NCBI GenBank assembly: GCA_947628725.1
Contig: CANRAQ010000003.1
Location: 1-33,228, forward strand
DNA length: 33,228 nucleotides
Direction: 5' to 3'
DNA from: an uncultured Bacilli bacterium
Lineage (GTDB): Bacteria; Bacillota_I; Bacilli_A; RF39; UBA660
The notes under the pieces are model-generated. The model was not told the origin of the DNA. It searched no databases and saw nothing but the letters and a program-made list of their open reading frames with translations. Below, piece after piece: positions 24,051 through 31,691 of this stretch (its first letter is position 1; every line of letters starts with the position of its first letter). The translations under genes were made by a program, and so were the position numbers.

Positions 24051-24335
24051 ATGGCAGTTAAAATGAGATTAAAAAGAATGGGTGCTAAAAAAAGACCATT
24101 TTATCGTATTGTAGTAGCAGATTCAAGATTCCCAAGAGATGGAAGATTTATTGAAGAAATAGGATATTATAATCCAATCGAAAATCCTGCAATTGTTAAA
24201 TTAGATAAAGATTTAGCGCTTAAATGGTTAAATGAAGGGGCAACACCTACAGATACAGTAAGAGATATATTAAGTAAAGAAGGAATTATGAAAGAATTCC
24301 ATGAATCTAAAAGTAAAAAAAAGAGTGGTAAATAA
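24051..24335 (+). CDS. rpsP: 30S ribosomal protein S16
   Basis: A 94-residue ribosomal protein of the 30S subunit. It starts MAVKMRLKRMGAKKRPFYRIVVADSR, the S16 hallmark, with RDGRFIEEIGYYNP and a Lys/Ser-rich end. The ATG follows GGAGGTGC, a strong ribosome site. It is two bases upstream of the KH-domain gene, the conserved rpsP-khpA pair. In many Bacillota rimM and trmD follow, but here a terminator comes directly after khpA. Confidence 0.97.
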   Translation: MAVKMRLKRMGAKKRPFYRIVVADSRFPRDGRFIEEIGYYNPIENPAIVKLDKDLALKWLNEGATPTDTVRDILSKEGIMKEFHESKSKKKSGK

Positions 24336-24337
24336 TT

Positions 24338-24580
24338 ATGGAATTAGTTAGTTTAACAGAATATTTAGTAAAACAATTACTACCAGATGTAGAAAAAGTA
24401 GTTGTAAATAAAATAGATTCTAATGAAGATGTTGTCATTCAAGTTTTAGTTCCTAATGAATATATGAGCATTATAATTGGTAAAGGTGGAAGTATTGCTA
24501 ATTCAATACGCACTATAGTCCAAGCAGCTGCTTATGTAAAAAAATTAGGAAGAGTTAGAATAAATATAGATTCATTGTAA
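24338..24580 (+). CDS. khpA: KH-domain RNA-binding protein KhpA
   Basis: An 80-residue type II KH RNA-binding protein with the GxxG loop in IIGKGGSIANSIRTIV. KhpA pairs with KhpB in other Gram-positives and influences division and RNA metabolism; no KhpB is in this window. It starts two bases after rpsP and is followed by a strong terminator. Confidence 0.92.
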   Translation: MELVSLTEYLVKQLLPDVEKVVVNKIDSNEDVVIQVLVPNEYMSIIIGKGGSIANSIRTIVQAAAYVKKLGRVRINIDSL

Positions 24581-24604
24581 AATTGGAGTTTTCCAATTTT
24601 TTTT
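24580..24604 (+). terminator. Terminator of rpsP-khpA
   Basis: Stem AAATTGGA / TCCAATTT with a GTTT loop and a T tail. It overlaps the final base of khpA. Confidence 0.85.
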
Positions 24605-24670
24605 GTCTATTTTGTTCAAATTTATTGTAATAAAAGTTTAGATATAATATAATAATAAGTAGGTGATAGA

Positions 24671-25465
24671 ATGAAGAAAAGGGTACTAAGTGCTATAGTT
24701 GCGTTTTTAATATTTATACCAATATTTTTAATAGGAGGTACTTTATTTAATGTAGCTTTTTATATTGTTACAATTCTAGGAATAAGAGAATTTATGAAAA
24801 TAAGGGATAAGAAAATACCTGATTTTATAAGATTTATAGTATATTTATTAATTACATTAATTTATTTTAGTAATACACTAAATAATGATTTAAGTTTTAA
24901 TATAGATTATAGACTAATATCTAGTTTATTTATAGTGATTTTACTTCCTGTAGTATTATATCATGATGATAAAGTATATGGCGTTTTAGATGCATTTTAC
25001 TTACTTGGTGGATTACTATTTTTAAGTTTTTCTATGTCACTTTTCTACTTATATAGGTCTATAGGATTAAATTTATTAGTATATTTATTAATAATTACAA
25101 TAATTACAGATTCATATGCTTACTTTATAGGTAGACTTATAGGTAAAAATAAATTACTTGAAGTAATTTCACCTAATAAGACACTAGAAGGTACAATAGG
25201 TGGAAGTTTAGTTGGAACTTTTGTTGGAGTAATGTATTATATAACTTTTGTATCAAATACAGTTAATATATTTAAATTAATAATAATATCATTATTTTTA
25301 AGTATAGTAGGACAGTTGGGAGATTTATTTTTCTCAGCAATTAAAAGAAAATATAATATAAAAGATTTTTCAAATATAATGCCTGGACATGGTGGAATTT
25401 TAGATAGATTGGATAGTATTATATTTGTTATGTTAGCATTTACATTTATAATAACAAAATTATAA
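24671..25465 (+). CDS. cdsA: Phosphatidate cytidylyltransferase
   Basis: A membrane enzyme making CDP-diacylglycerol from CTP and phosphatidic acid, the branch point of phospholipid synthesis; 264 residues with about seven or eight membrane segments. Diagnostic C-terminal signature: SPNKTLEGTIGGSLVGTF, then GQLGDLFFSAIKRKYNIKDF and MPGHGGILDRLDS. The ATG follows AGTAGGTGATAGA. A TATAAT at 24643-24648 is a likely -10, with no well-spaced -35. It is the first gene of cdsA-rseP, a common Bacillota order, here without dxr between them. Confidence 0.95.
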   Translation: MKKRVLSAIVAFLIFIPIFLIGGTLFNVAFYIVTILGIREFMKIRDKKIPDFIRFIVYLLITLIYFSNTLNNDLSFNIDYRLISSLFIVILLPVVLYHDDKVYGVLDAFYLLGGLLFLSFSMSLFYLYRSIGLNLLVYLLIITIITDSYAYFIGRLIGKNKLLEVISPNKTLEGTIGGSLVGTFVGVMYYITFVSNTVNIFKLIIISLFLSIVGQLGDLFFSAIKRKYNIKDFSNIMPGHGGILDRLDSIIFVMLAFTFIITKL

Positions 25466-25480
25466 TTAGAGGGAGATATT

Positions 25481-26752
25481 ATGACTATAATATATTTTAT
25501 ATTAATATTAGGTATTACGGTTTTTATACATGAATTTGGACACTTTATATTTGCTAAAAAATTTGGAGTACATGTATATGAATTTTCTATAGGTATGGGG
25601 CCAAAATTATTTAAATTCAAAAGAAAAAACGACGAGACAGATTATTGTATTAGACTTCTTCCTATCGGAGGATTTGTTCAAATGGCTGGTGAAGAAGTAG
25701 AAGTAGATGAAAACATACCAGAAGATAAAAGATTAGGTTCTAAACCAGCTTTACAAAGACTTATCATAATGGTTGCTGGTGTAATGATGAATTTTTTACT
25801 TGCAATAGTTTTATTATTTTTTATAGGACTATTTAATACAGTTTCTACTAATAATGTTTATATTGATGATAGTACATTAAAAGGTATTTCTGATGGCGAT
25901 AAGATAGTAAAAATAAATGGACATTTTGTAAATAATTATGATAAATTAGCGCTTGAAATGTCAATAGCAGAAGATAATGATTTTGAAATGACTGTAAAAG
26001 ATAAAAATGGTAAAGAAAAAGTTGTAACAGTTAATCCTATAGCTGTAGGAGAGTCAAATTTAATATATGGATATGATTATGGATTTAAGATTGCATCAGA
26101 TGATGGCAACTTAATAGTAGATGAATCAGAAATAAAAGATTTAAAAGATGGTTCAAAAATTATATCTATAGATGGTAAAGAAATATCAGATTATACTGAA
26201 CTATTAAAAACTTTAGATAATATAAGTGATAAATTTGTTTTAGGATATGAAGATGCAAAGGGTAATGACGATACTATCGTAATTGATATAAAAGAAAATA
26301 AAGATGATACTTTGAATGGATACAGTTACGGATTTTATATAACTGGAACAAAGGAAAAAGGATTTTTTGCTGCTATAAAATATGCTTTTCTTAAATTCTT
26401 CAGTACTATTGAACAAATGATATTTACAGTATTCTATTTAATAACTGGAAAAATAAGTTTAAGCATGATGGCAGGACCTGTTGGAATATATAATGTTGTA
26501 AGTGTATATTCACAATATGGAATAAGTCAGATAATTTCACTTCTATGTTTAATATGTATAAATGTAGGATTTATAAATATTTTACCATTACCTGCATTTG
26601 ATGGGGGACATGTATTATTTATAATAATAGAAAAAATAAGAGGAAAAAAAGTTGATCCGAAAGTTGAAAATATAGTACATAATATAGGATTTATACTTCT
26701 TATGATATTGATGGTAATAATAACATATAATGATATATTAAGGTTGTTTTAG
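25481..26752 (+). CDS. rseP: Site-2 zinc metalloprotease (RseP/RasP)
   Basis: An intramembrane protease that clips membrane-bound substrates such as anti-sigma factors and signal-peptide remnants; 423 residues. The zinc-binding HExxH is His17-Glu18...His21 in FIHEFGHFIFAKKFGV. Central PDZ-type segments (about 130-290; for example GISDGDKIVKINGH and LKDGSKIISIDGKE) suggest two tandem PDZ modules. The third zinc-ligand motif is NILPLPAFDGG with Asp374. Membrane helices flank both catalytic motifs. ATG follows AGAGGGAGAT, 15 bases after cdsA. In spore formers the related SpoIVFB processes pro-sigma-K, but the PDZ domains point to RseP. Confidence 0.95.
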   Translation: MTIIYFILILGITVFIHEFGHFIFAKKFGVHVYEFSIGMGPKLFKFKRKNDETDYCIRLLPIGGFVQMAGEEVEVDENIPEDKRLGSKPALQRLIIMVAGVMMNFLLAIVLLFFIGLFNTVSTNNVYIDDSTLKGISDGDKIVKINGHFVNNYDKLALEMSIAEDNDFEMTVKDKNGKEKVVTVNPIAVGESNLIYGYDYGFKIASDDGNLIVDESEIKDLKDGSKIISIDGKEISDYTELLKTLDNISDKFVLGYEDAKGNDDTIVIDIKENKDDTLNGYSYGFYITGTKEKGFFAAIKYAFLKFFSTIEQMIFTVFYLITGKISLSMMAGPVGIYNVVSVYSQYGISQIISLLCLICINVGFINILPLPAFDGGHVLFIIIEKIRGKKVDPKVENIVHNIGFILLMILMVIITYNDILRLF

Positions 26753-26762
26753 GAGAGGTTTT

Positions 26763-27662
26763 ATGCTTAAAGTAGAAAATATTACAAAATATTATGGAGA
26801 TTTTAAAGCTGTTGATGATCTATCATTTACAGTAAATAACGGAGAAATATTTGGACTTCTTGGTGTGAATGGAGCCGGTAAAACCACTACATTTAGAATG
26901 ATAATGGGTTTACTTGATATAACCAGTGGGCAAATAACATTAGATGGTAAGAAGATAGATTATAATTTAAGTAATGAAATAGGTTTTTTAACTGAAGAAA
27001 GAAGTTTACTTACAAAATTAACCGTAAAAGAGCAAGCAATATATTTTGGTACTTTAAAAGGTATGAGTGAAGATAAAATATTGGAAAGACTAGATTATTT
27101 GTTAGATAAATTTCAAATATCAGAATATAAAGATAAAAAAATTAAAGAATTATCTAAAGGTAATCAACAAAAAATACAATTTATAACTGCAATATTACAT
27201 GAGCCAAAGTTACTTATATTAGATGAACCATTTTCAGGATTAGATCCACTTAATATTGAATTATTTAAAGAACAAATAATCGCGCTTTCAAAAAAGGGTA
27301 GTAAAATTATATTTTCTTCTCACAGAATGGATCATGTTGAACTTTTCTGTAAAAAACTTGTTATATTAGTAAATGGTAAAACAGTTTTATCTGGAAATAT
27401 TAAAGATATAAAAGAACAATATATGAAGAAAAATATAATAATAAAAGGTGACATTGATATAGATAAATTAAAATCTATCAAAGGTGTTGAAAGTGTAATA
27501 GAAAAAGCAGATGAATATGAAGTTAAAATTAGTTCAATAGATTATGTAAAAGATGTTTTTAAATATGTATCTAAATGTGATAATATAATGAAATTTGTTG
27601 TAGAAGAACCAAGCTTAAATGAAATATTTATATCAAAAGTAGGAGAAAAATATGAAAAGTAA
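26763..27662 (+). CDS. ABC transporter ATP-binding protein (NatA-like)
   Basis: A 299-residue ATPase of an ABC-2 type exporter. Walker A GVNGAGKTT (34-42), signature LSKGNQQ (130-136), Walker B LLILDEP (150-156) with FSGLDP, and switch His187 in SSHRMDHVE. A C-terminal extension of about 80 residues (IIIKGDIDIDKL onward) is typical of the NatA/YhaQ group. The gene overlaps the permease by 11 bases, so the two form a coupled pair. Substrate unknown; sodium or drug efflux has been proposed for relatives. Confidence 0.92.
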   Translation: MLKVENITKYYGDFKAVDDLSFTVNNGEIFGLLGVNGAGKTTTFRMIMGLLDITSGQITLDGKKIDYNLSNEIGFLTEERSLLTKLTVKEQAIYFGTLKGMSEDKILERLDYLLDKFQISEYKDKKIKELSKGNQQKIQFITAILHEPKLLILDEPFSGLDPLNIELFKEQIIALSKKGSKIIFSSHRMDHVELFCKKLVILVNGKTVLSGNIKDIKEQYMKKNIIIKGDIDIDKLKSIKGVESVIEKADEYEVKISSIDYVKDVFKYVSKCDNIMKFVVEEPSLNEIFISKVGEKYEK

Positions 27663-28983
27663 ATTAAATTTCTTAATTAATGTAAGTTTAAAGAAAAAAA
27701 TAAAAAGTAAATGGTTCTTGTTTGCAAATATAATTGTAGGATTACTTATTATAGGTATAATAAATATCGATAGCATAATAACATTATTTGGCGGAGATTT
27801 TAATGAAAAAACAAAAATATATGTTATAGATGAGACAAATATTGTTGTGGATAGTATTGAGCAAAGTTTAAAATATTATAGTGAATTTTTAAATGATGAA
27901 GATGATACTTACGAAATAGTTAAAACGGATAAATCAGAAAAAGAAATAATTGATTTAATAAATGAAGAAGAAAACAAATCACTATTGCTAGAAATATATT
28001 TTAATGATAAAAATAATATGGAAGCAAAATTAGTATCTTTATCGACTATAGATGCATATGATTATCAGTTAATAAGTAACTCACTAAATATTTCATCAAA
28101 TAATTATTTATTAAGTTCATTTGGTCTATCAGATGATCAACTTAGACAAATATCTGAAGGCATTACGATAAATAGGGAAATATTAGATGAAAATATAAAA
28201 GATGAAGATGAAAATACGGAAATGATAATGACTACTGTATTTCCAGTAATTATATTGCCATTTTTCATGTTGACTATATTTTTAATTCAATTTATAGGTA
28301 CAGAAATAAATGATGAAAAATCTACAAAGAGTATGGAAATAATTATTTCTAGTGTTCCACCAAAAACTCATTTTGCCGCTAAAATAATAGCAAACAATTT
28401 ATTCATTATATTACAACTTATTCTATTAGTTATTTTTGGAGCAATAGGTTTTGGAGTAAGAAAATTAATAGGTGGAAATACTATATTAAATGGACTAGGT
28501 GAAGAGGTTGGAAATATAATTAATACTATAACTAGGGGCGCATTAGGAGACAAATTTATAATTATAATAATATTTGCAGTAATACTTATGGTTCTTACAT
28601 TTATTGCATATTCAGTCATTGCAGGAATACTTGCATCAATGACAACTAATCCTGAAGATTATCAACAAATACAAGTACCAATAATTATTACACTATTATT
28701 AGGTTATTATTTATCAATAATGGCAGGTATGTTTAAAGGTTCTATGTTTATACAAATCTTATCATATTTCCCACTTATATCTGCAGTTTTATCACCATCA
28801 CTTTTAGTGTTAGGTCAAATAGGGTTAGTAGATGTAATAATTTCTATAGTAATTATTATAATAACTAATTATGCATTAATTAAATATGGTATTAGAGTAT
28901 ACAAGGTTGGAATATTAAACTATTCAACTACAGGATTGTGGAAAAAAATATTTAAGTCATTAAGAAATAAAGAAGTTTCTTAA
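27652..28983 (+). CDS. ABC-2 type transporter permease (NatB-like)
   Basis: A 443-residue permease. It has one N-terminal membrane helix (about 21-38), a large extracytoplasmic loop to about residue 198, then five or six helices from IMTTVFPVIILPFFMLTIFL to the C-terminal TNYALIKYG. The segment IGTEINDEKSTKSMEIIISSVPPKTHFAAKI matches the ABC-2 family coupling region. It starts inside the ATPase gene, and its 3' end forms half of a strong terminator stem. It is the last gene of the cdsA-rseP-ABC cluster. Confidence 0.9.
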   Translation: MKSKLNFLINVSLKKKIKSKWFLFANIIVGLLIIGIINIDSIITLFGGDFNEKTKIYVIDETNIVVDSIEQSLKYYSEFLNDEDDTYEIVKTDKSEKEIIDLINEEENKSLLLEIYFNDKNNMEAKLVSLSTIDAYDYQLISNSLNISSNNYLLSSFGLSDDQLRQISEGITINREILDENIKDEDENTEMIMTTVFPVIILPFFMLTIFLIQFIGTEINDEKSTKSMEIIISSVPPKTHFAAKIIANNLFIILQLILLVIFGAIGFGVRKLIGGNTILNGLGEEVGNIINTITRGALGDKFIIIIIFAVILMVLTFIAYSVIAGILASMTTNPEDYQQIQVPIIITLLLGYYLSIMAGMFKGSMFIQILSYFPLISAVLSPSLLVLGQIGLVDVIISIVIIIITNYALIKYGIRVYKVGILNYSTTGLWKKIFKSLRNKEVS

Positions 28984-28999
28984 TGACTTTTACTTTTTT
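28954..28999 (+). terminator. Terminator after the ABC transporter genes
   Basis: Perfect 14-bp arms AAGTCATTAAGAAA (28954-28967) and TTTCTTAATGACTT (28976-28989), followed by TTACTTTTTT. The stop codon is within the stem. Confidence 0.85.
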
Positions 29000-29047
29000 G
29001 AATATAATTAAATGAGGGTAAAATTTGAACTTTTTTACGAAAAAGTA

Positions 29048-29076
29048 TTGTAAAATTACAAAATTTAAGATATACT
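29048..29076 (+). promoter_or_regulatory. Promoter of tRNA-Ile/tRNA-Glu
   Basis: TTGTAA at 29048-29053, a 17-bp spacer and TATACT at 29071-29076, about 20 bases before the first tRNA. Confidence 0.65.
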
Positions 29077-29096
29077 TATATAGTCATGTATTTGAT

Positions 29097-29173
<77 letters not shown>

Positions 29174-29184
29174 TCTTATAATAT

Positions 29185-29261
29185 GGCCGGTTGGTGAAGC
29201 GGCTTAACACACATGCCTTTCACGCATGCACTCACGGGTCCGAATCCCGTACCGGTCACCA
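29185..29261 (+). tRNA. tRNA-Glu (anticodon TTC)
   Basis: 77 bases with encoded CCA. Acceptor GGCCGGT / ACCGGTC (one G-U), anticodon loop CTTTCAC with TTC, and T-arm CGGGTCCGAATCCCG. It shares a transcript with the preceding tRNA. Confidence 0.95.
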
Positions 29262-29274
29262 TTTATTGTATATT

Positions 29275-29296
29275 AACCTTTTTATAAAGGTTTTTT
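29275..29296 (+). terminator. Terminator between the two tRNA units
   Basis: Stem AACCTTT / AAAGGTT with a TTAT loop, then a T run. Confidence 0.8.
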
Positions 29297-29314
29297 ATTA
29301 TTTTATAAAAGTAC

Positions 29315-29343
29315 TTGAATATTTATATTTTCAATAGTATAAT
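29315..29343 (+). promoter_or_regulatory. Promoter of tRNA-Gln/tRNA-Thr
   Basis: TTGAAT at 29315-29320, a 17-bp spacer and perfect TATAAT at 29338-29343. Confidence 0.75.
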
Positions 29344-29357
29344 TTAATTATTAGTAT

Positions 29358-29432
29358 TGCCCCATGGCCAAGCGGTAAGGCGGTGGACTCTGACTCCATA
29401 ATGCGTAGGTTCGAATCCTACTGGGGCAACCA
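29358..29432 (+). tRNA. tRNA-Gln (anticodon CTG)
   Basis: 75 bases with encoded CCA. Acceptor TGCCCCA / TGGGGCA, D-arm GGCCAAGCGGTAAGGC, anticodon loop CTCTGAC with CTG (reads CAG), and T-arm GTAGGTTCGAATCCTAC. Confidence 0.95.
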
Positions 29433-29435
29433 AAT

Positions 29436-29511
29436 GCTGAAATAGCGCAGTTGGTAGAGCAACTCATTCGTAATGAGTAGGTCGTAGGTTCAAGTCCTAT
29501 TTTCAGCACCA
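29436..29511 (+). tRNA. tRNA-Thr (anticodon CGT)
   Basis: 76 bases with encoded CCA. Acceptor GCTGAAA / TTTCAGC, anticodon stem CTCAT / ATGAG with loop TCGTA-type and anticodon CGT (reads ACG), and T-loop GGTTCAAGTCC. It lies three bases after tRNA-Gln. Confidence 0.95.
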
Positions 29512-29521
29512 TTATAATAAC

Positions 29522-29560
29522 AAACTCGGACTTTTTAAATTATTAGATAAGTTCGAGTTT
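29522..29560 (+). terminator. Terminator after tRNA-Thr
   Basis: 12-bp arms AAACTCGGACTT / AAGTTCGAGTTT (one G-U) around a 15-base AT-rich loop. There is only a weak T tail. Confidence 0.65.
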
Positions 29561-29573
29561 TAATACAATAATT

Positions 29574-29605
29574 TATGATAAAATTATTTTAGTAATTAAG
29601 GGGGG
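29574..29605 (+). repeat. 5' flank repeat of KilA-N unit 1
   Basis: The sequence from TATGATAAAATTATTTTAG to AATTAAGGGGG is identical upstream of both KilA-N genes (second copy at 30563-30593). It contains a -10-like TGATAAAAT and the ribosome site. Confidence 0.8.
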
Positions 29606-29610
29606 AAAAT

Positions 29611-30468
29611 ATGAATACAGAAATAATAAAATCAGAAATTAATGTTAATAATAAAATTAATATTATGCGAATAGGAAATAAAGAATATATTTCTCTTACA
29701 GATTTGGCTAGATATGCTAACCCTGAGGAACCAAAAATTCCTATTCAAACATGGATGCGTAATAAAGATGTTATAGCTTATTTAGGATTGTGGGAAAAAT
29801 TAAATAATGAAAATTTCAAAGGTGTCGAATTTACGACCTTTGAATCTTTAGCAGGTAAAAATAGCTTTTATATGTCTCCACAAAAATGGATTAAGGAAAC
29901 CAATGCAATCGGAATAATATCTAAATCAGGTAATAATGGCGGTACTTATGCTTGTAATGATATAGCTTTAGAATTTGCAAGTTGGCTATCTCCAGAATTT
30001 AAATTGTATGTTATACAAGAATTTGAAAGATTAAAAAAGAATGAAGCATATCAATATAAAGTTGATTGGACAGCTAGTAGAATGCTTGCTAAATCTAATT
30101 ATCATATTCATACTGATTCAATTAAAGAAAATATTATTCCTAAATTAACTGAAAAGCAAAAACAATATGTATATGCTGAAGAAGCTGATGTATTAAATGT
30201 TGCTTTGTTTGGTATGACTGCGAAAGAATGGAGAGAGAAAAATCCTAATCTCGAAGGAAATATTCGAGATTACACGAATTTGAAACATTTACTCATTTTA
30301 TGTAATTTAGAAAATACAAATGCGGAACTTATTAATGATGGTTTACCACAAAAAGAAAGATTAGTAAAACTTAATAATTCAGCTATTAGGCAAATGAAAA
30401 TTTTAGAAAACGATAAATCTATAAAAGAATTAGAAGATTTAAATAAAAAATTAATAAGTACTAAATAG
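29611..30468 (+). CDS. KilA-N domain protein, paralogue 1
   Basis: A 285-residue protein of the KilA-N/phage regulatory type. The N-terminal domain (about 15-135) contains YISLTDLARYANPEEPKIPI, a tryptophan-rich TWMRNKDVIAYLGLWEKLNN, KWIKETNAIGI and the hallmark LEFASWLSPEFKLYVIQEFERLK. The C-terminal half has EKQKQYVYAEEADVLNVALFG and GMTAKEWREKNP. KilA-N proteins are found in phages, large DNA viruses and bacterial accessory regions and bind nucleic acid; the exact role here is unknown. ATG at 29611 follows AAGGGGGG. It is a tandem paralogue of the next gene, next to a tRNA cluster and an insertion sequence, which suggests an acquired region. Confidence 0.88.
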   Translation: MNTEIIKSEINVNNKINIMRIGNKEYISLTDLARYANPEEPKIPIQTWMRNKDVIAYLGLWEKLNNENFKGVEFTTFESLAGKNSFYMSPQKWIKETNAIGIISKSGNNGGTYACNDIALEFASWLSPEFKLYVIQEFERLKKNEAYQYKVDWTASRMLAKSNYHIHTDSIKENIIPKLTEKQKQYVYAEEADVLNVALFGMTAKEWREKNPNLEGNIRDYTNLKHLLILCNLENTNAELINDGLPQKERLVKLNNSAIRQMKILENDKSIKELEDLNKKLISTK

Positions 30469-30470
30469 TT

Positions 30471-30523
30471 ATGACAATTTAGGAAACACATTTATATATC
30501 GACAAACAATAATCAAATATAAG
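30471..30523 (+). repeat. 3' flank repeat of KilA-N unit 1
   Basis: Non-coding block downstream of the stop with ATATCGACAAACAATAAT and then AAATATAAG. It is closely matched after the second KilA-N gene at 31475-31528, so the duplicated unit extends past the coding sequence. Confidence 0.75.
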
Positions 30524-30562
30524 TAACAAATTTTTTAGGTAAATATATATTTTATCCAAGTA

Positions 30563-30593
30563 TATGATAAAATTATTTTAGTAATTAAGGGGG
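30563..30593 (+). repeat. 5' flank repeat of KilA-N unit 2
   Basis: Second copy of the block at 29574-29605, 989 bp downstream, directly before the second KilA-N gene. Confidence 0.8.
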
Positions 30594-30598
30594 AAAAT

Positions 30599-31471
30599 AT
30601 GGATAAAGAGTTAATTAAAACAGAAATAAATGTTAATAACAATAAAATAGGTATTTTAAGAATCGGTGACACCGACTATATATCATTAACTGATTTAGCA
30701 AAATATTCCAATCCTGAAAATCCTGCTAATGTTATAATACATTGGATGAGCAATAAAGGAACATTTGATTATATAGGATTATGGGAACAATTAAATAATG
30801 AAAATTTTAATTTCACGGAATTCCGTGAAATTAAAAATAATGAAGTTGGATATTCATCATTTACTTTAAGTCCTAAAAGATGGATTGATAAGACAAATGC
30901 CATAGGAATATATTCTAAGGGTGGGAAATATAGCATAGGAACATTTGCTCATCCTGATATAGCATTTGAATTTGCTAGTTGGTTAAGTCCTACTTTTAAA
31001 TTATATTTGATTAAAGAATTTGAAAGATTAAAAAAGAATGAGGCATATCAAGAAAAAATTGAATGGCATGCTAATAGAGTTTTATCTAGAACAAATTATT
31101 TAGTCCATACGGATGCCATAAAAAATTATATTGTACCATTATTAACTGAAAAACAAAAACAATATGTGTATGCTGAAGAAGCTGATGTATTAAATGTTGC
31201 TTTATTTGGTATGACTGCGAAAGAATGGAGAAAAATTAATCCAAAATTGGCTAAAGATGGAAATATTAGAGATTACACTGATTTAGTACATTTAGTCATA
31301 TTAAACAATTTAGAAAACTCTAATGCTGAATTTATTAAGTTAGGATTATCACAAAAAGAAAGATTAATAAGACTTAATGATTCCGCTAGAAATCAAATGG
31401 AAATCTTAAAAAATAATAATGGAATAAAAGAATTGGAAAACATTGATAAATACTTAATTGAAACTAAATGA
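30599..31471 (+). CDS. KilA-N domain protein, paralogue 2
   Basis: A 290-residue tandem paralogue of the previous gene. It has YISLTDLAKYSNPENP, HWMSNKGTFDYIGLWEQLNN, KRWIDKTNAIGIYSKGG, the signature FEFASWLSPTFKLYLIKEFERLK, and a nearly unchanged C-terminal block EKQKQYVYAEEADVLNVALFG. The first half differs much more from paralogue 1 than this block, including the insert NFTEFREIKNNEVG and different residues around the presumed binding surface. The pattern suggests a shared structural C-terminus with diversified N-terminal recognition. ATG at 30599 follows AAGGGGG. It ends in TGA. Confidence 0.88.
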   Translation: MDKELIKTEINVNNNKIGILRIGDTDYISLTDLAKYSNPENPANVIIHWMSNKGTFDYIGLWEQLNNENFNFTEFREIKNNEVGYSSFTLSPKRWIDKTNAIGIYSKGGKYSIGTFAHPDIAFEFASWLSPTFKLYLIKEFERLKKNEAYQEKIEWHANRVLSRTNYLVHTDAIKNYIVPLLTEKQKQYVYAEEADVLNVALFGMTAKEWRKINPKLAKDGNIRDYTDLVHLVILNNLENSNAEFIKLGLSQKERLIRLNDSARNQMEILKNNNGIKELENIDKYLIETK

Positions 31472-31474
31472 ATA

Positions 31475-31528
31475 TTTGTCAAATTAGGGAACACGCTTCT
31501 ATATCGACAAACAATAATAAAATATAAG
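31475..31528 (+). repeat. 3' flank repeat of KilA-N unit 2
   Basis: Second copy of the block at 30471-30523. It also contains a TTTGTC / GACAAA dyad that the first copy lacks. Confidence 0.7.
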
Positions 31529-31583
31529 ATGTGAAATAAAAAAGTAAATTCCAGTTTCAAAAAATGTAAAAGGAATGTAAGAG

Positions 31584-31609
31584 AAACCTCTATTTTAAAG
31601 AGGTTTTTG
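31584..31609 (+). terminator. Terminator after the KilA-N genes
   Basis: Stem AAACCTC / GAGGTTT with a nine-base loop and a T tail, shortly before the insertion-sequence end. Confidence 0.75.
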
Positions 31610-31668
31610 TATTGTAAATGTCAATATATTTTTGGACAAAAATGGCAATTTCAAAGTTGGACACTTTT

Positions 31669-31691
31669 AGGATAGAATTCTATCCTTTTTG
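31669..31691 (+). terminator. Palindromic hairpin at the istB end
   Basis: An 18-bp perfect palindrome AGGATAGAATTCTATCCT followed by TTTTT on the plus strand, overlapping the istB stop. As drawn it would stop plus-strand transcription entering the element. Confidence 0.55.
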
